From Plantago major (Eukaryota; Streptophyta; Magnoliopsida; Lamiales; Plantaginaceae), in NCBI GenBank assembly GCA_026545765.1, contig CM048840.1, positions 18,604,765-18,668,764 of the forward strand: a stretch of 64,000 nt of DNA. The letters are read 5' to 3'. Position numbers and translations under genes: made by a program. Below are positions 1 to 11,224 of this stretch, piece by piece (within the stretch, counting starts at the first letter, position 1; every line of letters begins with the position of its first letter). The notes under the pieces are model-generated. The model had not been told where the DNA came from and made no database searches. It saw only the letters and a list, made by a program, of their open reading frames with translations.

Positions 1-62
1 ACAACTAAATTCTGTATAATGGTGTTAAAATTACTACTTGAAAACTCCCAACGGCCACATAC

Positions 63-930
63 CTTGCGCATATCATCAGTGGTGTGGTGAGCTACATCCT
101 CTTCCAGAGAGTGCTTGTACCGGATTTGATAGGCACGTTTGACAGCTAGGAGCTCATCAGGTGATCGAATGCACGCAAGCTCAACAATCACACGATAATC
201 AACTGGTTTCTTCTTGATTGCAACGTTAGCTAGCACAGCATCACGGTCTACTGGATCCAATGTCCACCGATAAACAGCTCTCTGTATTCATCCAAAATCG
301 AACATATATAATACTAGTAGACAGTCCAAAAGACCATTGCATTTTTATCAATCCCCTTCTTTTATTTTCATTTATAATAAATCAAAACCAGCTCGAATAT
401 AGACGATTTTCGAATTTTCATATAATCAGGATACCTCAAAGTCTCCGGACAGCTCAGATTCAAGACGCTTGATGAGATCTTCTTGGTACAAGTCCTCATA
501 CGCTCGCCTAATCTCCTTTCTCTGTAAGGCGTTCCTGCGCCCGAGTATGGAAATTATCGCCTTTTCATCCGTTCCCCATCCTAAAATCATTCATACAAAT
601 TTGTACACTTAGCAAATCATTAAGAAAAATACACAAATGTTAAAGAACAAGATATTCCGGGACCTGTTAGTGTCGATGCATCTAAATCGTACTAGATTAA
701 TCGCGCAAATAGATATGTACTATGATATACCATCAACTTGTTTGCGCGACCAGGTCATGTATGACTTATAAACATATTTAACAAAGATTCATTTCCCTAA
801 ACAAAAAAGGCCGCTAGACAAGATTAATCTTGCTCGAAATCCGAAACATATGCATACCTTTGCAAGCCTTGTGAAGAGCTTCGGCATCGGCAACAGCAGA
901 AAAGTTTTCAGGGCAAATCAAAGTAGCCAT
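63..930 (-). CDS. Annexin, 5' part (three exons; gene continues beyond position 1)
   Basis: Annexins bind acidic phospholipids in a calcium-dependent way at the cytosolic face of membranes. Three minus-strand exons join in frame: 930-858 (ATG at 930-928), 580-435 and 281-63. Each intron is bounded by GT and AG. The 146 residues start [18 protein letters not shown], followed by [18 protein letters not shown] and SELSGDFE, which is annexin repeat I with a type II calcium motif (GxGTD). Repeat II follows, with [28 protein letters not shown] and [10 protein letters not shown] donor GT at 62-61 leads into an intron that leaves the window. Plant annexins are about 315 residues, so a little under half is present. 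From memory the start looks closest to the Arabidopsis annexin D8 type, but I would not fix the subclass. No stop or frameshift is seen in these exons, so the gene looks functional. Confidence 0.93.
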
Positions 931-1028
931 TGTTATGCAAACGATTTTCTTAGTTTCTCAGTCAGTAAAGTGAACACTTGTTAGAAATTAGATGAAATGT
1001 GTTGGCTTGTCTTAAAGTTTCAGGTGGC

Positions 1029-1035
1029 ATTTATA
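1029..1035 (-). promoter_or_regulatory. Probable TATA box of the annexin gene
   Basis: On the minus strand the sequence reads TATAAAT, about 100 bases upstream of the annexin ATG. It sits inside a near palindrome (GGCATTTATAGTGCC, 1025-1039). Position and sequence fit a plant core promoter; the transcription start itself is not visible. Confidence 0.6.
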
Positions 1036-1039
1036 GTGC

Positions 1040-2041
1040 CAAATCAGATTATTTAAAGTTGGATGTAACGCCAGGCAAATAGTATTAAAGTATTTTTTTT
1101 CCAGTTACAGACATTTGTCAATATTTTTAAATGTTCTCGGTTGGCTTTATTGCATGCTAAGTTTCAGGACGTGGCGCTTTTTTGGAAGAAAAGTTGAATA
1201 AAATGTATCCGGATTTTGTACCATGCCTAGAACTTAAGGCAAGACAAAGATTTTGTGCTATGAAACTAATTCATTTTGGTCCAAACAAAGGAAGATGTGT
1301 TGTTGTAATAAACTAGGAATTGGCTGTAGTTAAATACTTAAATTGCTAGTGGGCCTGAAGAAATAAAATAATTCGAAGAGATAGAGTAGGTGATCAACTG
1401 TTTTTTTGTGAGTAAAAGAGAGAAGGGAAAAATTAAGTTACTCTTTATTATTCTGTTCACACTCAAAGAATATGTTTATACATTTCCTCAAGTTTTATAC
1501 TTCCTCGTTATAATATAAACTACTTCTCATTTACCTTTCATATCCCAAACTCAACCTTTAATATCTTAAATAAAAAAACTCAACATTTTATTCAATCTTT
1601 CTTTCTTTCATACCATTATTCATTCAGTATTACACTTTTAAATTATTTTAATTATTTATATAATTAATTTCCTCCTAAGCCCATACGAAATGTTCACCCG
1701 GCTCGCACAAGACCTAAATTTTTAAGGGCCCAATTTCAATATCGTTGTAGTGATAGAGTGTTAAAAATATGAATAGAAGTTTGTTATAAAAAGTTAATAT
1801 ACGATTTTGTTTCAAATAATACTTTCAACATTACATTTTTAAAGTGATATATATATTTTGTATACTATTTTATTAGGAAACTACATTTAAATTTTATATA
1901 TGAATCTTTTATTATTTTTAATATATACTAATATTTGGGGTCATTTTGAAAAATTCTCATGGCCTCGAAATCTTTGGGCCGGTCCAATTAAATGGAAAAT
2001 TGAATTTGGAACAAAAACATTACGTATCACGTAATATAATA
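1040..2041. other. AT-rich intergenic DNA upstream of the annexin gene
   Basis: This stretch has no coding potential that I recognise. It is AT-rich with short homopolymers and probably contains the distal annexin promoter. I see no RNA gene or clear transposon end in it. Confidence 0.5.
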
Positions 2042-2303
2042 TACTTCCTCTATCCCGGAAATAGCTTCCCATTTAATTTTTTGGTGGAGAAAATAAAGTA
2101 TATAGCATTTTTGGATAAAGTAGTACTAGTGGGTCCCTCAAATTGATTTTTGAAGTTGAAAGTGGGAAAAAATAAACTGGTGGGTTTTTTTTTTGAACGA
2201 GAATATATTATCAAACTCCAAAAACAATACAAAGCGTGAGGCGATCAACCGATCCAGCCTGAGTATTCAAAATAAACTAAAATGCGTAACTAAACTAGTA
2301 AAA

Positions 2304-5300
2304 CTAAGGTAGTATTAGACGCCCTACATGGGGTCGAAGTCTAGGTACCATCCAAGCTCTGTATGTCACTACATCAATGATCTGCTGTACTATGGGTATA
2401 TGTCTATCATTATTACCGAAACATGTGTTATACATGTGCTTCCACACCTCATATATAGTCTCTAGAAAGGCCACTTTTAGTAGTCGTCTCTTCCAATTTT
2501 TGCCCTTACTCTGTTGTAGAACCCATTGCAACTCCGCAGGCCAATCATTTGGTGTGTGCTGGTAATTCAACCACCTTAGCACATCAGTCCAGATCTAGGT
2601 CCGGGCAGAAGCAATAGCCGGCATCATTAACCAATCCGAATCGGAGGAGTCGATCCTTTGTTGCAATTCGTCCGTGGCAAGTTAGCCAGCAAATAAACCG
2701 TGCTCTAGGTCGAGCTATATTCCCGAAGAGCAGTCCCTTCCATTCAACCTCGGGTCTCGCAACTTGCAGCTCCTTGTACATCTTACCGGTGTTAAACTTT
2801 GTTACCAATTGCATGGAGATCCAGGCAGCATTGTTTGTGATCCATGTTCTCGCCTTGAAAATACTTTTCATAATCCATGAACATGTCTTGGGAGCCGGGT
2901 TTGAAAGAATTAGCTCCGGTGGCATGTAGTAGGCATGTATCCATTTGACCCATAGATTATCTTGTTTGTTGCTTAGGTTCCATAAGAGCTTTAGCAAGCA
3001 AGCATTGTTCCAAAGCTGTAGATCGATGATTTGGAGGCCCCCTTGTTTTTTAGGAGCACACACTTTTTCCCATGCAACCGGGGATTTTCTAGTAACAGAA
3101 TCACTATTCGACCAGAGAAAAGACCTGCAGCTGGCTTCAATGTGGCGCAGAACACTCTTCGGCAGGGGAAGAACTTGGACCCAGTAGCTTGTGACAGCAA
3201 AGAGGACACTCATGATCAGTTGTAATCTACCTCCATAGCTCAATAGCTTAGCACTCCAATGTCGAATTCGAGCAACAATTTTGTCAATTAGGGGCTGGCA
3301 TTGGGTGATTGTGAGTTTCTTGCTCGTCAACGGGACACCGAGGTACCGGAATGGCATGGAGCCCCTCGAGAATCCCGTAAGTCTCTGTATGTCGAGTTGG
3401 TCATCTTCTGGGACAGCTCCAGAGAATATTTGACACTTAGCCGGGTTTGATTTTCAAGCCAGTGGAATTTGAGAAGCAAGAGAACTTCTCCATCAGCAGC
3501 TCCACAGAATGCACATCACCTCTTGCGAATAAAAGCAAGTCATCAGCGAAGCTTAAGTTTACTATGCCCAACCTTTCACACTTAGCATGGAAGTTGAAGT
3601 CTGGCATTAGCTTTAATCTTTGCAATACTCGATGCATATACTCCATCACTAGAACAAATAACAGGGGTGATAGGGTCACCTTGCCGTAGACCACGTCGAG
3701 CTTGGAGGAGGCGGGAAGGTTTCCCATTCACCATGTAGCGGTATGATACAGTAGAAACACATATCATTATCCAACGGATAAATCTCTGAGGAAAGTTAAG
3801 TTCCTGTAAGATACCCTCAAGAGCTGACCATTCCACGGTGTCAAAAGCTTTCTGTAGGTCCATCTGTAGCATACACCTAGGAGTGTCGTTCTTCCTGTTA
3901 TAACCCCGAAGTAGTTCATAGGCCAGTAGTATGTGGTTATGTATCTGTTGTCCCGGAATAAATGCAGCCTGACTCTCATGGACTACCTCGCCGATTACCT
4001 TACTCAACCTGTTGGTGAGAATCTTGGATATGATTTTGTAGATAGTGGTACAGCAGGAAATCGATCGGAAGTCTTTGACCTTAGTTGCGTCAGTAGTCTT
4101 CGGTATTAGGGTGACGACACTACAATTCACCGCAAGGTAGAGTCTGTCATGCTCAAAGAATTCATTGACCGCCTGTAAAGTATCCTCTCCGATTATACTC
4201 CATGCCGACTTGAAGAATTTAGCGTTGAAACCATCAATGCCCGATGCTTTTAAGTCACCGATTCCTTTATGTGCATCCAGAATCTCCCCCGTCGAGACAG
4301 GTTCGATTAAATTTTTCGCAGCCCGGTTTTGCAGCTGCTTACCCTCACGGAGTGCGATAATGTCAAGGCCTTGCATTCGCGAGGTTGCCTGTCCCACAAG
4401 TTGTGGATAGAATCCGACGACCTTCATCTTCCAAGGCCTGCTGATTTGTTATAAAAGTGCCATCAGCTCGTTGCAGCTTTGTGATCCCCAAGTTCCTGTT
4501 TTTAGCCTTCAAAGTGGCATAGAAATAAGTGTTATTCCCATCGCCTAGTCGGAGCCAGTCACCCTTAGATTTTTGCTGAGCCAATTTCTCGTCCATCTCA
4601 TTCCAATGTAAGACTTCCTGAGTATATTATTTAACCCGGTCAATCAAATTAGTGTTTAGCCTATCAAGAATGAGGTCTCGCTGTGCGGTTTGCAGTTTAT
4701 CTCTAGCATCCGCGAGGGTCTTCTTAATTCCCTTATAGCTTTGTTGCAAATCTCGAATCACCGGTTGAAGAGTTTCAATTTATTCCAGAGGACTATCATT
4801 GCTCTTCCCGCCATAGGAGGTTCCCAGCAAGTCCTAACACAATCCAGGAAAGCAGGCTGCTCGATCACACTATTAATGGATCTGAAAGTTGGTCGGATGC
4901 GGAATGGGGTCACCCAAGGCCGTAAAACAAGCATGGAGTGATATGAGATGCTCGGATCTAAGATCTCAACCGGAACATGATTATAGGATTGGAACCAGTC
5001 CATATTACCAATAGCTTGATCTATTCTTGAATAAATTAGGTCTCGTGAATGCTTATTATGCCAGGTAAAGTGGTCACCTATGCTATCTAGCTCAAATAGA
5101 CCCACTGTGTCCATCATATCCACAAGGTCTTGGTATTCTGATGCATGAATAATAAACCCACCAATCCTATCCTGCGACGTCAGGACGTTGTTGAAATCCC
5201 CCCATGAGAATCCATTGTCCTTGTTGCTGTTGATTGAGACTTATCACATCCTACCAAAGGAGTCGACGATCTTCGAGTTGGTTAGAGGCATAGATTGCCG

Positions 5301-5602
5301 TTAACCAGGTGATACGAATCCCATGTTGGTCAAGAATCTCACAGTGTAGGAACTGGGAGCTGTAGGAGATTACCTTAACATCAATTTGTTTCGGGTCCCA
5401 TAGTAGCCAGATCCTACCATTTGGATGATAAGCATAATTGTCTAGATATTTCCACTTGTTACCCAATCTGCTTCGGATGTTCTTACTCTTTTCTTGTTTC
5501 AATCAGTATAGCCAATGCAAAATTCAAATCAGTGAGATGGGAGTTAATCTCTCGAAGTTTGGCTATGTTATTGCACCCCCTTACGTTCCATGACACTATC
5601 AT
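2304..5602 (-). pseudogene. LINE-A ORF2, endonuclease-reverse transcriptase (broken)
   Basis: ORF2 of L1 elements nicks the target and copies the RNA there. The start MIVSWNVRGCNNIAKL (5602) is the apurinic-endonuclease-like N-terminus. It continues in shifted frames with YSRIDQAIGN; the SDH motif is altered to SYHS near 4950. The reverse transcriptase runs from about 4360 to 3440 and includes GIDGFNAKFFK, MDLQKAFDTVEW, RRGLRQGDP and the catalytic FADD (near 3540). The region 3357-2584 has the PFRYLGVPL and zf-RVT-type sequences of plant LINEs, and the C-terminus ends at 2304. At least six frame breaks are present, so no functional protein is possible. Confidence 0.85.
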
Positions 5603-7055
5603 GGAAACGGCTGAGAAGACGAAGGAGGATCATTCGAAATCCCCAGTGCCTCAAAACCGTTCTGACAATGTAATCCTCTATCTTCAAACTAGTCCAGCGG
5701 ATCAACCCTTATTCCTTTACCTTTATCCCTAGCAGATGGTGAACCTCCAACAATCTGCCACTCATCATATTTACTTGTTCCTTCAGGACCGATCTGCTGT
5801 CTATTCTGAACCTGGACAATCTGTTATCCTGAACCACTAGATGTGCTGCCGTGTTCTCCTATGCGAGTGGGATGAGACAATTGGGATCTGTTGTTTTGGT
5901 TAGTCTCTCCAGGATTGCTAGTTCGACGCCATTGCTTAGGTGCTGGCTTTGGATTTGCTCTACGAGTCTCGACATTGCAGACATGTCCCAACTTCTGACA
6001 CTTCTCACAGAAAAGCGGCTTCCATTCATATTCCACAGCTTGCTTAATAGACTCTTTGTTAACATCCTTGATCATGATGAAGTCTCTTAATTTTTTAGTT
6101 ATGTCCACCTCCACCAATAGTCTAGCATAAGAAACACGAAGCTTGTGTGCAGTGCATTCGTCCGTGAAAAGTGGTTTGCCTAAAGCGCTACCGATCTTAC
6201 CTAGACTCTTAGCTCCCCATAGTTGCAACGGAAGTTGGGGAAGTTTCACCCAAATTGGTACCGCACGCATAATATCATCTTTTAGTGAGAAGCCAGATTT
6301 CCATTCATGAAGAAACATAGTCATATTGTAGATTGTATATGGACCTTTACTCATTACAACATCTCTATCCGCCATTGATTTGAACTTCAGTATAAAGTAC
6401 CCTTCGTCATTGTAGAAGATCTCCGGTAATCGGACAAAATTCCAGAATTTTTCCATGTATTGCTTTACTGAGTTCATTGATAAATCTCCACCAAGAACAT
6501 ATGATAAGACTGGTTTTCCAGAATTCGATCTCAGATACTATGTCCTCCTCTACTATCTCTATTTCGATTTCACCCTCAACAATGGTCGGGGCAGTAAAAC
6601 CAATTGATAATCCCCGGCTCCCCTCCCTATTCCCACGAATGATGTCAGTCCATAATTTTTCCTGCGTATCCACACCATTCGCAGCGGGATTATGTGCAGT
6701 TTCCGGTTGGTTACTAGCTTCAGGATGAGCAGGGCTTGATGAGGAATCATGAATTCTATTAATAGCCTGAATTCCAGTAATAGCCTGCGGTAAGGAGCCT
6801 TGATTGTCCCTCAAAGATTCGCCATCAGAGGCCGATTGGATTGGCTCTGGAATTGGGCTTGACGGGATTGGTGGTAGCAGCACCGTCAATCGCTGATTCG
6901 CTAGATGCCGAAATCTCAGAAGCTAAGTTCTCCTCCTCCGCTGTCAAAATCGAAGATGTAGAAAGATCAGGGGGCACCGTAATTTTCCGTGGACGCCCCA
7001 CCGGTCTTCTTTGCGCCGAATTCGCCGGCGACGAGGTCTTCTTTGCCCTAGGCAT
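5599..7055 (-). pseudogene. LINE-A ORF1, gag-like nucleic-acid-binding protein (broken)
   Basis: ORF1 proteins of plant L1 elements coat the element RNA. The N-terminus starts MPRAKKTSS and contains RRPVGRPRK, an AT-hook-like core. The middle matches the DUF4283-type region of plant retrotransposon proteins (WVKLPQLPLQLWGAKSLGKI). A zinc-knuckle-like motif follows (CEKCQKLGHVC, near 6000), then a basic, Asn/Pro-rich tail. At least two frame changes (about 6830-6890 and 6410-6480) and in-frame stops after 5824 break it. The original frame can be followed to a TGA at 5601-5599 that overlaps the ATG of ORF2. LINE-B carries the intact relative, which supports this reading. Confidence 0.8.
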
Positions 7056-7286
7056 TGTTTTCTATTAGCTGGGCACGTTTTTAATTCAACATTATGAATT
7101 AAAGTGGTGGGTTTAATTATGAGTATATTTAATATTAGAGTTGGGTCAGTGGTTACCAAAAAAGGAAATTGAAAGTTTTGTTTAGGACACCCAAAATGGC
7201 AAAATGGCAAGTTGTAGAGAATGTTACTCCCTCATTTCTATTAAAACATCTCATTTAATTTGTTTCCCCCAAAAAAAGATACAGAG

Positions 7287-7515
7287 TAAGTCTCCTGTGA
7301 TATGGTCTCTAAATAACTTATCTAGAGATGAACCTTTGTTGTCTGGAAAACTATTGATGTTATTAATCAAATGTTTATGTTCTCAACATTAATATCCTAT
7401 TACAACAAAAACCCATTTCATTACATTTTGATTAATAACATGGATGGTTTTCTGACATCACATGTCTGTCTCTAAATGAATTTTAGGCGTTTTAGAGACC
7501 ACCTCACAGAATACT
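7287..7515. mobile_element. Foldback MITE 1 (long inverted repeats)
   Basis: The left arm starts AGTCTCCTGTGATATGG and the right arm, read in reverse complement, starts AGTATTCTGTGAGGTGG. The arms stay alignable for about 100 bases each, through TCTCTAAAT and ATGTTATTAATCAAA, so nearly the whole element is one imperfect inverted repeat. A related copy lies at 8108-8342. No coding sequence is present. Confidence 0.65.
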
Positions 7516-7649
7516 TTATAAAATATACAAAGTATTTTAAAGTTTAAGAAAGTATATTTGTTAAAATATGAAAGTTATTAATAAAATGTGTAATTATGAG
7601 ATGAAGTATATTATAATTTTTTGGAGACATTTTTTTTATTGTTTGATAT

Positions 7650-8077
7650 ATAATAATATAAGTGGACAACTATTATAATTGTGCAATTAAGTATTTAAAT
7701 TAAGTTAAATTGGACTCATTTGTAATAAGTATGTAAATTAGACTTTAGTTAAAAAAACAATCTGTTTAATCAATTAAATTACAAGCCCTAATTCAACCCT
7801 AACAAAATCAATTCATTATTCAAAAAAATTCAATGTGTCTTCTCCAATAAAATTTCAAGTCATAATCCAACACCAACCAAATAAAGAAACAAGAATAACC
7901 AATCTTTCTTCTCCAATTGAATTAAAACTAATCAATTCGCACTAACCTAAACCCTAATACAAATAAAAGGGCAATCCATTATATCAGAAACAACGATATT
8001 ACTTATATTCATATATTTGATCAATTATTTGTAATTAAATACCACAATAACACGCGTAGCGTGTTTTCACGTTCTAG
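7650..8077 (+). mobile_element. Short Helitron-like element (3' end clear, 5' end approximate)
   Basis: The 3' end has the canonical plant Helitron form: a GC hairpin CACGCGTAGCGTG (8051-8063), about ten bases of spacer, then CTAG at 8074-8077 followed by T. The 5' end is placed near an AT-rich start (about 7646-7665) by inference only. There is no Rep/helicase coding sequence, so this is a non-autonomous copy. Confidence 0.6.
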
Positions 8078-8107
8078 TTATAAATATGTGATGTTTCAAT
8101 TTACACA

Positions 8108-8342
8108 AAGTCTCATGAGAGACGGTCTATAGAAAACTTATCTAGAGAATATTATCAATAAAATCATCCATGTTATCAATCAAAGTATCTATGTTGTTAT
8201 CGAAATAAGTCTTGTTGTAATATAAAAAAACACCAATGTTGAGAACGTAGGTATTTTGATTAATAACATCGATAATTTTCTTGACAATATAGGTCCGTCT
8301 CTAGATAAATTATCTAGAGCTAGACCGTCTCTTAGGAGACTT
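8108..8342. mobile_element. Foldback MITE 2, same family as MITE 1
   Basis: Both ends read AAGTCTC followed by an AGAGACGGTCTA block when one is reverse complemented. The arms then share ACTTATCTAGAGA-type and ATGTTATCAATCAAA-type sequence with each other and with MITE 1. The two arms make up most of the element. No coding sequence is seen. Confidence 0.7.
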
Positions 8343-8709
8343 ATTCTTCAGTTTATATATGCAAAACTATATTAAAATATAAATTTGTTGATGGATGTTT
8401 CAGAGAATGTTCAATGTTAAAGAAAAACGCCTCTTTTTTTTAAATGTATGATGTTTCAAGTTATATATATACATAAATTAAACTATATACTATATTAAAT
8501 TGTCAACAAAGAAATAAATAAATGTTTCATGTTTCATGTAAATCTTTTATGAAAAATGCCTGATGTCTCAAATTATACACATAAAAATATATAAACAAAT
8601 TTAAAAAGTATCGTTCATTTAATGTTAATATTTCAGAAAAATTACATGATGTTTTATGACATGTAGGCTCTCGTATTAGTTGTTCCTGAGAGATTGGTTG
8701 TGCAAATGC

Positions 8710-8782
8710 GACTCCATGGCCCAATGGATAAGGCGCTGGTCTACGAAACCAGAGATTCTGGGTTCGATCCCCAGTGGAGTCG
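8710..8782 (+). tRNA. tRNA-Arg (anticodon ACG)
   Basis: This 73-base gene folds as a complete cloverleaf. The acceptor stem is GACTCCA with TGGAGTC, the D stem GCC/GGC, and the anticodon stem CTGGT/ACCAG around loop CTACGAA, giving anticodon ACG. The T stem is CTGGG/CCCAG around TTCGATC. The discriminator base is G8782, and no CCA is encoded, as expected for a nuclear gene. A TTTT terminator follows at 8787. There is no intron and no mismatch, so it looks functional. Confidence 0.97.
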
Positions 8783-8875
8783 ATAATTTTTATTTTATAT
8801 ATTTTGCTTTTACTGCACAGTGAAATACCCAGCAGCTGCATGAGTCACAATTTCTGGCTCATTTCTAAAAAAAAG

Positions 8876-8942
8876 AAAAAGGACAATGACAAATTGGTTT
8901 CATCTCCAGAAAAAGGACAATTACAAATTGGTGTCATCTCCA
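8876..8942. repeat. Two-copy tandem repeat, about 34 bp
   Basis: Two adjacent copies of a unit beginning AAAAAGGACAAT and ending CATCTCC differ at only a few positions. They lie about 90 bases downstream of the tRNA gene. Confidence 0.7.
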
Positions 8943-9139
8943 AATCTTTACTAATAATTAGTGATACATAATATCTTTACTACAATTTAGTGTCTATATA
9001 TCTAATCATCTAACTAAATACTAAATATAGTATATTTAGTAATCAAAATTAATTTTCAATCATCTAATCATCTATTAGATTTGGTTTCATAAGATCAGCC
9101 AAGCACCATCAAAATAAACGATCGCCCTCATTTATCAGC

Positions 9140-9560
9140 ATTTAATTGCAAGCATCATTTAGCATTATATTACAAGCATCATCCAATACGAAACAAGCAT
9201 CATATTAATACTGCATGCATCATTTAGCATTATATTACAATCATCATCCAATACGAAACAAGCATCATATTAATACTGCAAGCATCATTTAGTTTTACAA
9301 GCATCAAATAATACAAGCATCATATTAGTACTGAAAGCATCATTTAGCATTACATTACAAACATCATAAAATACAATCATCTAATACGAAACAAGCATCA
9401 TATTAGTGCGGCAAGCATCATTTAACATTAAATTACAAACATCATATAATACAAGCATCCAAAACGAACAAGTATCATATTAGTTACACATGCACCATTG
9501 ATACATCAAAGTATCAAGCATCATTCTTCAATAGTTACAACAAGCATCAAGCATCATATT
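9140..9560. repeat. Tandem repeat, 65-bp unit, rich in AAGCATCAT
   Basis: GCATCATTT recurs at 9152, 9217 and 9282, an exact 65-base period, followed by more degenerate copies to about 9560. The unit contains GCATCATTTAGCATTATA and CCAATACGAAACAAGC. Direct repetition without conserved spacers of uniform length, and the plant context, rule out a CRISPR array. Confidence 0.8.
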
Positions 9561-10062
9561 AAGAAAAAGCATCCAAATTTGAATAGGAAAAATAAAAATA
9601 ACTCAATGCAACCCACTAATTGAACACATGCCAATAGAATTAAGTTAAGGAGATACGATGTCAATAAGAAAACATGAACATAAAAAAAACCCTAATAATG
9701 GAGGATGTAGGAAGCTAGAAGGTTGATTATTGTGATGATGATGCTTGTATCAACTAGCAGATGCTTGTATCAATTACTAGATGCTTGTTTGTTTTAACTG
9801 TCTGGCGTGTGAATGTGTTGATAATAGTGTGTTTTGAATTAATGTTTTGATTTAATTTCCTATAAATAAGGGATTGATTTTATCAACAATGTTGTATTTA
9901 ATTTCATATTTACTAAAAATAATAAAATCACTAATTTGTAGGAAGTTTATCACCAATTTGTAGGAAGTTTTTTATCCATAACTAAAGTGTAATAAGTTTT
10001 TGAAAGTTACACTAATTTATAATTATTCCAAAAGAAAATTTTAAATGAAGCTTAATTACTTA
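9561..10062. other. AT-rich spacer before the Harbinger element
   Basis: I see no gene here. It is AT-rich and ends in the TTA target site (10060-10062) of the Harbinger element. Confidence 0.5.
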
Positions 10063-10079
10063 GACGGCCTGCAACCCCA

Positions 10080-10135
10080 GTTCGACGCGCCAAGCGCGCG
10101 TCGAACACCTCCCGCGTCAAGCCATGACGCGGGAG
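10080..10135. repeat. Paired GC-rich hairpins at the left end of the Harbinger element
   Basis: Two perfect inverted repeats sit side by side: GTTCGACGCG(C) pairing with its complement over 10080-10106, and CTCCCGCGTCA pairing with TGACGCGGGAG over 10109-10135. They are likely transposase-binding or fold-back structures; this role is inferred. Confidence 0.8.
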
Positions 10136-10282
10136 TGATAATGGTTGCCACTTGGCGCAATCTGGTTCTTTCTTCTTCTTTTTTAACTTTTTGTGTTTTG
10201 TCCAACCTGAAACGGCTATAATTTTCAAAATAAAATTCAAAAAATAAATAAAAATCACCAACGGCTTTATTTTTTCGAGATC

Positions 10283-10290
10283 TATAAATA
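10283..10290 (+). promoter_or_regulatory. TATA box upstream of Harbinger ORF1
   Basis: TATAAATA lies about 120 bases before the ORF1 ATG (10409), inside the element. It is a good match in a sensible place. Confidence 0.6.
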
Positions 10291-10408
10291 GAGACCAATC
10301 TTGACTATGTATGGATCATCCCATCTCCAACTCCTCTTTCTCTCTTAATTAAACTTAAAACACTCTCTTCACTTCAAAACACCATCTCCACTTCAATTTT
10401 CCGGCGAC

Positions 10409-11192
10409 ATGGACGAAAACTTGTTTACTCCGAAAACTCTGAGGTGGATGCAAGAAAACACACCCGAAGCCTACGAAGAGTGCATGCAAAAGCTCAACAA
10501 AAACACTTCTCAACAACCCCAACCGAGTTTCGTTCGCCCTTTGTTCCAAAGCTCCTACCAAGACCCCTACACTCAACATTACCATTCTCCAACCTCCCAA
10601 ACACCAATATTTTCGCTAACACCGGAAGTTGAGGTTGTTCCTGAAATGCAGCCGGAAATTCAACCGAACCGGAGGCGTGGAAAAGGGAAAGCCAAAGCCA
10701 ACGAAGGAGCGAAGACCAAGAAAGAGCCAGGATGGAACTTACTCTACAACCAGAATGAGGACTTGGTTCTCATCTCTTGCTACATGGTTGTTAGCCAAAA
10801 TTCGATCGTTTGAACGAATCAAAAGTACGCAACTTTGTTCCATAAAGTAGAGGAGAAGTTCAAGGATGTCCGGAGGGATGGAAAGATGTCCGGTATGGAA
10901 AAATACCAGACTCATGATTCACTTCGTCTCAAATTTAAGCGGATGAGGGATGAGATTAATCATTGGTTGATTTGTGTGGATCGTACTACTAGGATTGTTG
11001 GCGATCGGAGTGGCTACAACGAAGCCGATGTGACTGAAACGGCCCTGGAATTCTACAAAGAGAAATCATCCGGTCAAGTCGCATTCAACATGTTCAAGCA
11101 GTGGGATGCCATGAAACAGCACCCAGAGTGTGGAACGAGGATGAACTTGGAGGAACATATGAAGAAGGCCGCAACAGCTGCGAGAGTTGAGG

Positions 11193-11224
<32 letters not shown>

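Larger units (their letters stand above)
2188..7100 (-). mobile_element. LINE-A: L1-type non-LTR retrotransposon, decayed but near full length
   Basis: The element lies on the minus strand. Its 3' end is the T run near 2185-2194 (a poly(A) tail on the element strand) and its 5' end is near 7100. It has two open reading frames in the usual order: ORF1 (gag-like, 7055-5599) and ORF2 (endonuclease, reverse transcriptase and a C-terminal zinc-finger region, 5602-2304). Flanking copies AAAcTGGTGGGTTT (2174-2187) and AAAgTGGTGGGTTT (7101-7114) form a 14-bp target duplication with one mismatch. Many frameshifts and stops make it inactive, and it is clearly older than LINE-B. Confidence 0.88.
2042..7240. 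mobile_element. Probable Stowaway-like MITE, split by LINE-A
   Basis: The left end at about 2042 reads TACTTCCTCTATCCCGG, like Stowaway termini. Beyond the LINE, about 7190-7240 carries GGACACCCAAAATGGC and then TACTCCCTC. Removing LINE-A leaves about 280 bp, a normal MITE size. The two ends match each other only partly, so this is tentative. Confidence 0.35.

Noticed and set aside
9140..9560. CRISPR-like array
   Set aside because: The whole 65-base unit repeats, without constant repeats and unique spacers, and the DNA is plant nuclear.
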